The notes below the pieces were generated by a model that saw nothing but the letters and a program-made list of their open reading frames with translations, ran no database searches and had not been told where the DNA came from. Below are positions 52,481 through 61,308 of a DNA stretch of 64,000 nucleotides, piece by piece (positions within the stretch are counted from its first letter, which is position 1; the number at the start of each line of letters is the position of its first letter). Source of the stretch: Arcobacter ellisii (GTDB taxonomy: Bacteria; Campylobacterota; Campylobacteria; Campylobacterales; Arcobacteraceae); NCBI RefSeq assembly GCF_003544915.1, contig NZ_CP032097.1, positions 1,550,001 through 1,614,000 of the forward strand, in the 5' to 3' direction. The translations under genes and the position numbers were made by a program.

Positions 52481-52798
52481 ATGAGTTGGGTCACTCTTAT
52501 TATTGCTGGAATTTTTGAAATATTCTGGGCAATTGGTCTTAAATACACAGATGGTTTTACAAAATTAATCCCTAGTTTACTTACAATATTTGCTATGTTA
52601 ATTAGTTTTTGGTTATTAAGTATTTCACTAAAAACTCTTCCACTTGGAACTGCTTATGCTGTTTGGGTAGGAATAGGAACAATTGGAACTGTAATAGCTG
52701 GAGTAATTCTTTTTAATGATTCATTAAATCTATTAAGAATCGTAAGTATAATTTTTATAATTCTTGGTATTATTGGATTAAAAATCACAACTTCATAA
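52481..52798 (+). CDS. gdx: Guanidinium exporter Gdx (SugE-type SMR protein)
   Basis: A 105-residue four-helix SMR transporter. Helix 1 carries the essential glutamate in G-I-F-E-I-F-W-A-I-G, a SugE/Gdx pattern rather than EmrE; helix 3 has Y-A-V-W-V-G-I-G-T-I-G. The guanidine-II riboswitch immediately upstream strongly supports guanidinium/H+ antiport. The DASS transporter gene follows after 10 bp and may be co-transcribed. Confidence 0.95.
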   Translation: MSWVTLIIAGIFEIFWAIGLKYTDGFTKLIPSLLTIFAMLISFWLLSISLKTLPLGTAYAVWVGIGTIGTVIAGVILFNDSLNLLRIVSIIFIILGIIGLKITTS

Positions 52799-52808
52799 AA
52801 GGTTAATT

Positions 52809-54164
52809 TTGATTAAAAATATTCTATTTTTTCTCTTTCCAATCATAATTTATTTTATTGCATCAAATTTTATAATTGATACTAAAAATCTGATTTTAAT
52901 AACATTACTTATAACAACAATTGTTTTTTGGGCAACTTCAATAATACCAAATTATCAAACTTCTCTTATATTTTTATTTACAAGTTTGATATTTTCTTTA
53001 AGCAGCAAAGATATCATCTTTTCAGGATTTTCATCTTCTGCTTTTTGGCTTGTATTTGCAGGTATGCTAATAGCAAGTGCTATCAAAAATGTAAATTTGA
53101 GTGAAAGATTTTCTACACTCTTTTCTTTTATAAAAAATCCCACTTATCTAAATATTTTGATTTTTATTAATATTTTTTCTTTATTATTTAGTTTTGTTAT
53201 GCCCTCAAGTTTAGGAAGAGTTATTCTTTTAATTCCAGTTGCAATAATTGTCGCTAAAAACTTTGGTTTCAAAGAAAATGACAAAGGTTACACAGGAATA
53301 ATGTTAGCTTTCATTTTTTCAACTGTAATACCAGCTTTTACAATCTTACCAGCAAACGTTCCAAATATGATATTAAGTGGTTTAACATATGAAATTTATG
53401 GTTTTGAGCTTTTATATTCACACTATTTAGTTGCTAATTTTTTTGTTTTAGGTTTTATAAAAAACTTAATTCTTCTAGTTTTGTTATATCTTATGTACAA
53501 TGATACTCCTAAATACACTTTTTATAAAAGTGAAAAAACTCTCTTATCAAAAGATGAAAAAATCGTGATTTTTACTATTATAGCTATGATATTCTTTTGG
53601 GCAACGGATTTTATACATGGAATTTCTGCAAGTGTGATAGCAATAGTAGGTGTTTTATTTTTAGCAAATCCAACAATAAATATCATAAAAACAAAAGATG
53701 TAAATAGCATAAATTTTGCTTCTTTACTTTTGGTTGCTTCTATTATTAGTTTAGGAAATATTGTTGCTACAAATGATTATATAAAAGAGATTTTAACATC
53801 AACTATTAATCTTTATAAACCTACAAATTATGAAGTTTTAAATCAAATAATTATTAGTTCATTTATGTCATTTACAGGTATTTTTATAACTCAGCCATCA
53901 ATTCCTGCAATATTTACTCCAATGGCTGAACATATAAGTTCAATAAGTAATTTTAGTTTAAATGAAGTGATTATGATGGAAGTATCAGCTTTTTCTACTC
54001 TATTTTTACCATATCAATCTCCACCAATAATAATTGGTTTAGCTTTGGCAAATATCAAACAAACACAAGCTATTAAGTTTTTATTGATACTTGCAGTTAT
54101 TACTATAGTTTTTCTATTTCCATTACAATATTATTGGATGCAGTTTGTAAAAACTATTATTTAA
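52809..54164 (+). CDS. DASS/SLC13-family sodium:anion symporter
   Basis: A 451-residue membrane protein with about eleven helices. The two conserved substrate/Na+ segments are recognisable: M-P-S-S-L-G-R near residue 133 and T-Q-P-S-I-P-A-I near residue 361. Members move dicarboxylates or sulfate. It starts at a TTG after AAAAGGTTAATT. Cotranscription with gdx is possible but no functional link is known. Confidence 0.85.
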   Translation: MIKNILFFLFPIIIYFIASNFIIDTKNLILITLLITTIVFWATSIIPNYQTSLIFLFTSLIFSLSSKDIIFSGFSSSAFWLVFAGMLIASAIKNVNLSERFSTLFSFIKNPTYLNILIFINIFSLLFSFVMPSSLGRVILLIPVAIIVAKNFGFKENDKGYTGIMLAFIFSTVIPAFTILPANVPNMILSGLTYEIYGFELLYSHYLVANFFVLGFIKNLILLVLLYLMYNDTPKYTFYKSEKTLLSKDEKIVIFTIIAMIFFWATDFIHGISASVIAIVGVLFLANPTINIIKTKDVNSINFASLLLVASIISLGNIVATNDYIKEILTSTINLYKPTNYEVLNQIIISSFMSFTGIFITQPSIPAIFTPMAEHISSISNFSLNEVIMMEVSAFSTLFLPYQSPPIIIGLALANIKQTQAIKFLLILAVITIVFLFPLQYYWMQFVKTII

Positions 54165-54782
54165 TCACTCCATACCTATTCTTAAAAATCCAGTAAATGC
54201 CGCATTATCAGGATGAAGAGATTTATGAACATTTTTTTTCATTTCGTTTAAGATTTTTTTATATGAATCATAAAACTCAAAACTAGGAGTTGGTTTATAA
54301 ACCAACTCTTTTATCTCAAAATATTTAAGTACATTTTTTGTGGTTGTAGGTTTTATAAAATACTCTTTTTGTCTATCGTTATAATATAAAACAACAGAGA
54401 TTATCGTCCATTTTGCAAGATTATATTGAGATAAAAACTCTACAATTCCCTCAAATCCATTTTTCTGATTTCCGTGTATTAGTTCAAAAAGCTCTATACT
54501 TAACATATCTTTTTCATAAGAAGTTAAATTTGCTAACATATCACGAAATTTTAGTTTATCAAACAGTGAAACTAAAACAGATTTTTGAATAATTTGAAAA
54601 AAAGATTCTACAATCAAATTTGGGTTTGAAAAGTTCTCTTTTTTTAGATTTTCTTTTGTAAACTCTTCAAGTTTTGAAGGATTAAACTTTTTCATAGTTG
54701 GGAAAAATTTTGCATCTTAAAAACCTGTTGGATAAAAAGTCAAAAACTCCTCTTCCATATCCTTTAGTTTTTTCATATTCAT
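54165..54782 (-). pseudogene. Uncharacterised protein, apparently split by an in-frame TAA
   Basis: The main ORF (54165-54695, 176 residues, helical, no TM) begins M-K-K-F-N-P-S and has no ribosome site of note. Upstream in the same frame, an ATG at 54782 with AAAAGG gives M-N-M-K-K-L-K-D-M-E-E-E-F then a TAA at 54717-54719, seven codons before the main start. Reading through the TAA gives a continuous soluble protein of about 205 residues. A GAA-to-TAA change would explain this. The alternative is a 21-residue leader peptide and an independent gene. It follows the TetR gene in the same direction. Confidence 0.55.
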
Positions 54783-54783
54783 T

Positions 54784-55359
54784 TTAAACCTTTTTAAAAG
54801 AGATTATATAAGAAGATAAAATATCTATAACATCAAGGTAATCTTGGATGTTTCCACTTGCTTTTGCAGATAAAATTGCACCTTCAATTGTAGAAGCAAT
54901 ATACAATGCAAGTTTTGTCGTATCACACTCTTTCATCTCATCTTTTTTTATTGCTAAATCTAAAATATCTTTTATATTTTTTCTAAATGTTTGATAAATC
55001 TCTTCCATCAAAACTTTAAAATCTTCATCAATATTTGACATCTCTTGAACAATATTTGCTATTGGACAACCTTTGTTAAAATCCCTATTTGTTGTATCTT
55101 TTATACTTTTTATAAAAGCTTCTAAATAACCACTTTCTAAAGCTATTATTGAAGAGTATCTTTGTACAAATTGTTCATAAATTTTCTCTTTTATAGAGAC
55201 TAATGCCATCTCTTTTTTATTTTCAAAAAAATGATACATTGAACCTTTATGCACTTTTGCATTTTTTAAAATCGTTGTAAGTGATGCACCTTGATAACCC
55301 TTTTGATAAATCTCATCAAAGGTTGAATCTATTAAATTTTTTCTTGTATTTTTTTCCAT
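54784..55359 (-). CDS. TetR-family repressor
   Basis: A 191-residue regulator. The N-terminal HTH has Y-Q-G-A-S-L-T-T-I-L-K near residue 21 and K-G-S-M-Y-H-F-F near residue 34. The C-terminal domain has G-C-P-I-A-N near residue 97, common in the AcuR/NemR-like group. Two matching dyad operators lie in the divergent region upstream. It is expected to repress itself and the CMD gene. Confidence 0.93.
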   Translation of the reverse strand: MEKNTRKNLIDSTFDEIYQKGYQGASLTTILKNAKVHKGSMYHFFENKKEMALVSIKEKIYEQFVQRYSSIIALESGYLEAFIKSIKDTTNRDFNKGCPIANIVQEMSNIDEDFKVLMEEIYQTFRKNIKDILDLAIKKDEMKECDTTKLALYIASTIEGAILSAKASGNIQDYLDVIDILSSYIISFKKV

Positions 55360-55380
55360 TTTGAATTATATCATTTTTGA

Positions 55381-55432
55381 CTTGACAAATTGGTCAAGTT
55401 TTATTAAAATGACACTTGACCAAATAGTCAAT
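55381..55432. promoter_or_regulatory. Twin TetR operators
   Basis: Dyad 1 is at 55381-55398 (CTTGAC…GTCAAG arms, 6-bp centre). Dyad 2 is at 55415-55432 with arms CTTGAC and GTCAAT. Starts are 34 bp apart. They lie between the divergent TetR and CMD genes; TTGACC in dyad 2 could double as a -35 for the CMD promoter. Confidence 0.8.
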
Positions 55433-55449
55433 TATAAAAAGGATTTAAA

Positions 55450-55986
55450 ATGCCATTAATTAAAACTTATGAAACAGAAGAAGCAACAGGTGAATTACTT
55501 GAAATTTATAATGAAATTATAAAAGTAAGAGGAAGTGTTGGAAACAATGCAAAACTTTTTAGCTCAAGCCCAGAACTTTTAAAACAACAATTAGATTTTA
55601 TAAAATATTACTCAACTCACCCTACTTTATCTATGCCACTACTTGCAAGTATTAGAATATGTGTTTCAAGTAAAGAAGAATGTAATTTTTGTATAGATTT
55701 CAATACTGCTTTATTGGTTAATTATTCAAAATGGAATTTAGAAGAAGTAGAATTTATGAAAAAAAATTTAGAGAGTAAAAAACTAACTCAAAAAGAAAAT
55801 GCCCTTTTAAAATTTGTAATTAACTCTATGAAAAATCCCCATAAAGTAGATAAAAATGATATAGATGCACTAAAAAAACTAAACTGGGAAGATAAAGATA
55901 TTCTTGATGCTTTAAATCATGGAGCAAGAATGTTAGCAACTGATATTTTATTTAACGCATTTAAAATTGAAGATTATGAAGCTTGA
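55450..55986 (+). CDS. Carboxymuconolactone decarboxylase-family (AhpD-like) protein
   Basis: A 178-residue helical protein. E-E-C-N-F-C near residue 77 gives the C-x-x-C motif with a nearby conserved pattern, as in AhpD-like peroxide-linked members; I-R-I-C-V-S precedes it. Redox-active rather than decarboxylase function is likely. Regulation by the divergent TetR via twin operators is strongly suggested. Confidence 0.85.
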   Translation: MPLIKTYETEEATGELLEIYNEIIKVRGSVGNNAKLFSSSPELLKQQLDFIKYYSTHPTLSMPLLASIRICVSSKEECNFCIDFNTALLVNYSKWNLEEVEFMKKNLESKKLTQKENALLKFVINSMKNPHKVDKNDIDALKKLNWEDKDILDALNHGARMLATDILFNAFKIEDYEA

Positions 55987-55990
55987 GATT

Positions 55991-56022
55991 TATAAGAAGT
56001 TTTAATTTTAAAACTTCTTATA
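55991..56022. terminator. Bidirectional terminator between the CMD gene and yjdM
   Basis: A perfect 14-bp stem TATAAGAAGTTTTA with complement, 4-nt loop, followed by AAAAA on the plus strand. Confidence 0.85.
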
Positions 56023-56032
56023 AAAAAGCGTT

Positions 56033-56383
56033 TTAAGATTTTTTAACAAACTCTTGTTTTAATTTTATAGCTCCAACACCTGGAACTTTACAGTCGATAT
56101 TGTGACCATCATTTCCATCAACAAGTCTAATACCTTTGATTTTAGTACCAACTTTTATACCAGAAGAACTTCCCTTAACTTTTAAATCTTTTATAACAGT
56201 AACATCGTCTCCATCTTGTAAAATAGTACCATTTGCATCTTTTACAACTAACGTATCACTATTGCTACTTTCTAAAGATGAATCTTGAGACCACTCGTTA
56301 GCACACTCAGGACAGATATATAAATTCCCATCTTCGTAAGTATATTCACTTCCACATTTTGGGCAGTTTGGTAATTGACTCAT
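56033..56383 (-). CDS. yjdM: Zinc ribbon protein YjdM (formerly PhnA family)
   Basis: A 116-residue protein. The N-terminal zinc ribbon is C-P-K-C near residue 7 and C-P-E-C near residue 24. The C-terminal beta domain (about 47-114) has [15 protein letters not shown] and ends G-A-I-K-L-K. The length and both domains match YjdM. Despite the old name it is not phosphonoacetate hydrolase; its role is unclear. Confidence 0.95.
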   Translation of the reverse strand: MSQLPNCPKCGSEYTYEDGNLYICPECANEWSQDSSLESSNSDTLVVKDANGTILQDGDDVTVIKDLKVKGSSSGIKVGTKIKGIRLVDGNDGHNIDCKVPGVGAIKLKQEFVKKS

Positions 56384-56549
56384 TATTTTCCTTTAAACAT
56401 TAAATGCCTCATTATACAATAATAATACTTTCTTATAATTTAGGGGTATTTTAAGCTTTATTTCAATATTTTTAAAAATATCTTAAAATACTCCAAAATA
56501 AAATTTGTATTATAATTTTCTTTTAGCCTATTATAAATTCATCTTTTTC

Positions 56550-56990
56550 TTATTTTATAGAAACATAAATCTCTATTTCATCTTCATCTGTGAACTTTTC
56601 AAAATCAATTTCAAAAGCTCTTTCATAATCGCTGTTTTTTTCAAAATATTCCCAAATCTCTTCCCATAAATCAGTTACAATCATAGGAAGTTCTCCTTGT
56701 TTTGAAAAAACTAAATATTTTTTATCTTCAATTATTATGGCATTTTTAGGTTTTGTAACTTCAACTCCAACTGTAACTTTATAATTTCCAGTTTCATTAA
56801 ACTCATAATTACTATAAACTCCATACATAAAATCACTTTTTGCTTTATCAAATGTTTTTTTATAAATATCTTTTTGAAAATACTCTTCCCAAAGTCCAGC
56901 AATTTTGCCATTTTCACTCATTTCTAATTCATTATTTGTAATCGTACTTATTCCTGAAATCATTAATTTTTTGATTCTTGTAACTCTCAT
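56550..56990 (-). CDS. GyrI-like/AraC effector-binding domain protein
   Basis: A 146-residue single-domain protein of the GyrI-like fold (two SHS2-type repeats): G-K-I-A-G-L-W-E-E-Y near residue 28, Y-G-V-Y-S-N-Y near residue 57 and L-W-E-E-I-W-E-Y-F near residue 107. Such stand-alone domains bind or hydrolyse small cyclic ligands or inhibit gyrase. There is no DNA-binding domain. No specific function can be assigned. Confidence 0.8.
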   Translation of the reverse strand: MRVTRIKKLMISGISTITNNELEMSENGKIAGLWEEYFQKDIYKKTFDKAKSDFMYGVYSNYEFNETGNYKVTVGVEVTKPKNAIIIEDKKYLVFSKQGELPMIVTDLWEEIWEYFEKNSDYERAFEIDFEKFTDEDEIEIYVSIK

Positions 56991-57075
56991 TTTTACTCTT
57001 TCTTTTTTTATTATTTAAGGATTATATTAAAGATTTGCTAGTAGTATCTTAAAAAGAACTATTTTAGGAAATATT

Positions 57076-57864
57076 ATGAATATTATTGATTTTGAAAATA
57101 TAAATGTAGGATATGATGAAAAAATTATTTTAAAAGATGTAAATTTAAAAATAAAAGAAAAAGAGCATTGGGCAATTCTTGGAGCAAATGGAAGTGGAAA
57201 ATCAACTTTGATGAAACTAATTCAATCAGAAATTCATCCAAGAAAAACAAATGAATATAAAAAAGAGATTTTAGGAAAAGCAACCTACTCTATTTTTGAA
57301 CTAAGAAAAGAGTTAGGAATTATAACAAATGATTTACACAACTATTTTGCAAGAGAAGCTGGTTATCTAAATGGTTTTGAAGTTGTTTTAAGTGGACATT
57401 ACAGCTCTGTTGGGATATTTACTCATCAAGATTTTACAAAAGAACAAATCATAAAAGCAAAAGAGGTTTTAGAGTTTTTAGAGATAGTTGATTTAAAAGA
57501 TAAAAAAGTTGCTGAAATGAGTACAGGACAATTAAGAAAATGTATAGTTGGAAGAGCTTTGATACACAACCCAAAAGCTTTTATTTTAGATGAACCAACA
57601 GTTGGACTTGATATAAAAGCACAAATAAATTTTATAAAAATGCTGAAAAAACTTTCACTTACTTCATCGATTATTTTAGTAACTCATCATCTTGAAGAGA
57701 TTTTTGAAGAGATAAAAAATATAGCTTTAATACATAATAATACAATCTATAAAAGTGGAAAAAAAGAAGAGATTTTAACAAATGAAAATCTATCAGAAAT
57801 TTTTGATACAAAGTTATCTATTGGTGAAAAAAATGGAAGATATTTTGTGGAAGAGATTTTATAA
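57076..57864 (+). CDS. ABC transporter ATP-binding protein, orphan (ModF/YlmA-like)
   Basis: A 262-residue single ABC ATPase. Walker A G-A-N-G-S-G-K-S-T near residue 37, signature M-S-T-G-Q-L-R-K near residue 147, Walker B F-I-L-D-E-P near residue 172 and switch histidine in V-T-H-H-L-E-E. There is no permease or binding-protein gene beside it. It may work as a soluble regulator or with a distant permease. Confidence 0.88.
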   Translation: MNIIDFENINVGYDEKIILKDVNLKIKEKEHWAILGANGSGKSTLMKLIQSEIHPRKTNEYKKEILGKATYSIFELRKELGIITNDLHNYFAREAGYLNGFEVVLSGHYSSVGIFTHQDFTKEQIIKAKEVLEFLEIVDLKDKKVAEMSTGQLRKCIVGRALIHNPKAFILDEPTVGLDIKAQINFIKMLKKLSLTSSIILVTHHLEEIFEEIKNIALIHNNTIYKSGKKEEILTNENLSEIFDTKLSIGEKNGRYFVEEIL

Positions 57865-57881
57865 TCTCTTCTTTTATTTTT

Positions 57882-57903
57882 AATGATAAATCTACTTATC
57901 ATT
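57882..57903. terminator. Bidirectional terminator between the ABC ATPase and hipA
   Basis: A perfect 8-bp stem AATGATAA/TTATCATT with a 6-nt loop, followed by TAAAAAAA on the plus strand. Confidence 0.75.
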
Positions 57904-57920
57904 TAAAAAAATTAATACTC

Positions 57921-59060
57921 TTATGACCATTTTTCAATCAAATTATCAATAAATTCTGATAAATATTCATCTTTTTTATATGTTTTTGCTTCTTCAATAA
58001 TCTCATCTTTTGCATTTATACATATTGTATAAAGCTCTTTAACCTCTTTTGCTGTTAAATCACAAAATTCTATACCAAATCTTAAAAGCTGTTTTTCTTT
58101 CCACCATTTTTTACTTCCTAAAAGATGAAGTGCTGGAATATCATTTTTAATATACACCGTTGTGGTTACCACATCATAAGCAGGAGCTAATTTGATATTT
58201 AAAATATCATCATAAATCAATCCAAAGTTTTTAAGATGGGCATCTCCATTTTTTAATAAAAAATTTATAACTATCATTTTAAAAAAGTTTTCTAAAGACT
58301 CTTTTTTATATTTTGGCGATACAAAAGTTTTTATTGTTTTGGCTATTTGCTCATAAGTTCCTTCGTATTTATCATTACGATTTTTTCCAAAAAGTACGCA
58401 CATATCTTCAAAACCTAAATAAGTATTGTCTTCTTTTATATCAAATCTTTTCATAATAAAAAGTTTTCTATCTTGTGATAAATAAAACTCAGGAACACAA
58501 ATATTTGCCTTTTGAACTACTCTCATACACAAGTATTCATTAAGTGCAAGTTCTGGGTAATCTTCTCCCCAAGATTTTACAATATAATCTTCAAGTTTTA
58601 AAGTAGCTTTGTTTTCTATTTGAGCTAAAACCTTTGGTTGAACTCCTGAAATTGGTGAATTTAAAGCAAACCTAGATACCAGTTCATCAAATAATTTTTC
58701 ATTTGACGAATGAAGTAAATCATCTAAAACAAGAGGTTTCAACTCTACTTTTAAATCTTGTTCATAAGAGACTCTTCCTTTTATACTTGGTGACATAAGT
58801 TTTAATAAACCAAAATCATCAGTCTTTGTGAACTTTGAAAAGTGTTTTTTGATGATAGATAATAAATAACCCTCAGGTAAGTGCATTTCAAATAAAGGAT
58901 GAAGATTTTTACTATTCCAAGATTTAGCTCGAACTGGCATAGTAAGAGATATAAAATCCTTTTTATCTTCTGTTTTATAAGAAAAAATATACTCATTTTC
59001 TTCAAATGATAAAACACCAGATGTTTTAGAATTAACCTTTACAGTTAAAAAATCACTCAT
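57921..59060 (-). CDS. hipA: HipA-family serine/threonine kinase toxin
   Basis: A 379-residue HipA-like protein. The N-terminal couple domain (about 1-95) has L-P-E-G-Y-L. The kinase part shows G-V-Q-P-K near residue 142 (ATP-loop segment), lysine in Y-I-V-K, L-N-E-Y near residue 172, catalytic N-G-D-A-H-L-K-N near residue 269 and metal-binding A-P-A-Y-D near residue 294. These are the complete HipA catalytic elements. Its start overlaps hipB's end by 8 bp, the normal antitoxin-first order. Confidence 0.93.
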   Translation of the reverse strand: MSDFLTVKVNSKTSGVLSFEENEYIFSYKTEDKKDFISLTMPVRAKSWNSKNLHPLFEMHLPEGYLLSIIKKHFSKFTKTDDFGLLKLMSPSIKGRVSYEQDLKVELKPLVLDDLLHSSNEKLFDELVSRFALNSPISGVQPKVLAQIENKATLKLEDYIVKSWGEDYPELALNEYLCMRVVQKANICVPEFYLSQDRKLFIMKRFDIKEDNTYLGFEDMCVLFGKNRNDKYEGTYEQIAKTIKTFVSPKYKKESLENFFKMIVINFLLKNGDAHLKNFGLIYDDILNIKLAPAYDVVTTTVYIKNDIPALHLLGSKKWWKEKQLLRFGIEFCDLTAKEVKELYTICINAKDEIIEEAKTYKKDEYLSEFIDNLIEKWS

Positions 59061-59301
59061 TTCTCAAATCCTCCAAAGTAGGAAATAAACTTTTTTGTTT
59101 GATACAAAATTCATAACCCAAATAATCGAGTATTTGCATGACTTTTTTTATCCCTACATCTACACCTCTTCCATTTTCTAGTGAAGAAAGTGTAGCTCGT
59201 GAGATTTTTAAATCATCACAAATCTTTGATTGAGATATAGAATTTTCTTTTCTATATTTTTTTATTTGTAAGCCTAGTTCTTTTAAATCCATTTTTATCA
59301 C
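59053..59301 (-). CDS. hipB: HipB-family XRE antitoxin/repressor
   Basis: An 82-residue XRE helix-turn-helix protein. The HTH is S-Q-S-K-I-C-D-D-L then S-R-A-T-L-S-S-L-E-N-G-R-G near residues 23-46. The C-terminal tail is short. It overlaps hipA by 8 bp and has two dyad operators just upstream, so autorepression is expected. Confidence 0.92.
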   Translation of the reverse strand: MIKMDLKELGLQIKKYRKENSISQSKICDDLKISRATLSSLENGRGVDVGIKKVMQILDYLGYEFCIKQKSLFPTLEDLRNE

Positions 59302-59304
59302 TTT

Positions 59305-59362
59305 TGTCTAATATATTAGACATTTTATAATTTTATTTATATTTTGTCAAATATATTATACA
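59305..59362. promoter_or_regulatory. Twin HipB operators
   Basis: A perfect 18-bp palindrome TGTCTAATATATTAGACA at 59305-59322 and a near-copy TGTCAAATATATTATACA at 59345-59362. Their starts are exactly 40 bp apart, about four helical turns. They lie directly upstream of hipB, between it and the KAP gene stop. Confidence 0.88.
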
Positions 59363-59370
59363 TTTAATGT

Positions 59371-61191
59371 TTATTTAATTATCTCTTTATTTTTTTCAAT
59401 TCTTTCTAATGCAATTATAAGATTTGATTTAACTTCTTTTTCTAAATTGTAAGTACTCACTTTAACTTCATTACTTTTTAAATGATTATCAATTTTTTCC
59501 AACAATTCTCTTAAAAAAGTTTCTTCACATAACAACTCTTTTATCCAAAAATTATATCTATCTTTTATAATACCGCCAAAACAATGCATGGTTACACCAT
59601 TCGTTTTCATAAATGAATTAAATAAATCATCAATATTTATTTGACTCAATATGGGTTTATCTTTATAATCAAATATTCTTATATCATTTTTCCCTTCTAA
59701 TAACTCAAAAAACTTTTTTGAATTTTTTTCTTTTATCGCATCAACAATTAGCTTTGAATTATTTTTCAAATCTAAAATCTCTTGCACTTTCAAAAACTCA
59801 TCAATATACTTTTCAAATTCTTTAAAGGAATCACTTTTAAAATATTGTATATTCTCATAATTATTTCCCATAAATTCTTTTCTAATGAGAAAAATATTTT
59901 TAAAATCAAAACTACCTTCATCAAATAATGACTTAAAATTCTTTTTAATCAAAGTAAAAAGTTCTTCAAAGTCTATTATAAATAACTTTTCTTCTTGAAA
60001 AAACAATAACATTGAAGCAACTAATTTAAAATGTTTATAGTCTTTATATTCATTATCACAAAATCTTTTATAGACATCTTTTAGTAACTCTTCAAACTCA
60101 TCATCTCCTAAATTATACCAATTTGTTAATTTTTGCCATGATGGAGTATTTTCATCAAAATAGTATTTACTATTTCTTAAAGATAAATCTATCTCATCTT
60201 TTTGAATATTTGAATTTAATAATATCTCTTTCCATAAATCAAAAGAAATAATTACATTTGAATTATCATTAAGGTTATATTTATTTAAAAAGGATTTATA
60301 TTTTGTTTTTTCTGCTTCATCTTCTTTTTTATTATAAGTTAATGAATGATATTCTTCACTCAATTTAGGTAAATCTAAAATATGATTATTACCTTGTCTA
60401 ATTTCAAATGAAAATAGAAAAAACCAATATAAAATATCTTTTATCAATTCTTCTTTTGATTGATGATTTACTAATACTTCATCATAAAATCTTTCAAAAT
60501 CAAGTAAAGTTTGTCTTAAAGCTCTTAGATTTTTAGATTCTAATTTTTCAAAAAGTTCTAATATATTTGATTTTTCTTTTTCTAAAATATTCTCTTTTAT
60601 ATTATTTGTATTTTCTAATTCGGTTAAAAAACTGTCATAAGCAGAAAGTGCATCTGAAATAAACTCAAAAGTTTTTCCAATAAGCTTTTCTTTTATTAGT
60701 GTATATTTTTCTGTTTTTTCAAGTTCTTCTTCATTTGCAATTAACATTACTTTATAAGATTGATGTTCTACAAAATTATTGATATACCCTAATAAATCAA
60801 CAATATTTATACTACATCTTTCTAAATCATCAAATATTAGAATATTTCCTTTTGCATTTAAAGATGAAAGAGATTTTTTTATTTGACCTAAGGATTTTTT
60901 GATATTTTCATTTATAAAAGCATTTGCTAATTTTCCAGCAAAAATACTTTTTTCATTAAATATCTCAGGATTAGATGATTGTAAAAATTTTGTTTCAATT
61001 TCATCATAATTTTTTACACCATATAAACTTACATAAATATATCTTTGTTTATTCTCTTTTAATTTATCTTTATATTTATTTATAAAATGAGTTTTTCCAC
61101 TTCCCCATTTTCCTTTTAATAAAACTGCATATTGTGGATTTGGAAGTTTTATATAATAATCTAAAAATTGTGATATATGTTCATTTGACAT
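59371..61191 (-). CDS. KAP-family P-loop NTPase
   Basis: A 606-residue NTPase. Walker A is G-K-W-G-S-G-K-T near residue 26; Walker B is I-L-I-F-D-D-L-E-R near residue 117, with D-D-L-E-R the KAP hallmark. Unlike many KAP proteins, no clear transmembrane pair is inserted in the P-loop domain. The C-terminal 350 residues are helical and unrecognised. KAP NTPases are often found in phage-exclusion and defence loci; the HipBA neighbour fits such a locus (inference). Confidence 0.85.
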   Translation of the reverse strand: MSNEHISQFLDYYIKLPNPQYAVLLKGKWGSGKTHFINKYKDKLKENKQRYIYVSLYGVKNYDEIETKFLQSSNPEIFNEKSIFAGKLANAFINENIKKSLGQIKKSLSSLNAKGNILIFDDLERCSINIVDLLGYINNFVEHQSYKVMLIANEEELEKTEKYTLIKEKLIGKTFEFISDALSAYDSFLTELENTNNIKENILEKEKSNILELFEKLESKNLRALRQTLLDFERFYDEVLVNHQSKEELIKDILYWFFLFSFEIRQGNNHILDLPKLSEEYHSLTYNKKEDEAEKTKYKSFLNKYNLNDNSNVIISFDLWKEILLNSNIQKDEIDLSLRNSKYYFDENTPSWQKLTNWYNLGDDEFEELLKDVYKRFCDNEYKDYKHFKLVASMLLFFQEEKLFIIDFEELFTLIKKNFKSLFDEGSFDFKNIFLIRKEFMGNNYENIQYFKSDSFKEFEKYIDEFLKVQEILDLKNNSKLIVDAIKEKNSKKFFELLEGKNDIRIFDYKDKPILSQINIDDLFNSFMKTNGVTMHCFGGIIKDRYNFWIKELLCEETFLRELLEKIDNHLKSNEVKVSTYNLEKEVKSNLIIALERIEKNKEIIK

Positions 61192-61266
61192 AAGCTAACC
61201 TATAATTTTTTTATTTATTATATCTAGAAAAAAGTGTGATAATAAAAAAGATTACAATTTGAAAGA

Positions 61267-61290
61267 AAGCTTTGGGAGATTCCAAAGCTT
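61267..61290. terminator. Terminator after dapE
   Basis: A perfect 9-bp stem AAGCTTTGG/CCAAAGCTT, loop of 6 nt, with TTTTTT on the plus strand and TTTCTTTC on the minus strand. It lies 19 bp past the dapE stop. Confidence 0.8.
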
Positions 61291-61308
61291 TTTTATACTT
61301 AGTAGAAA

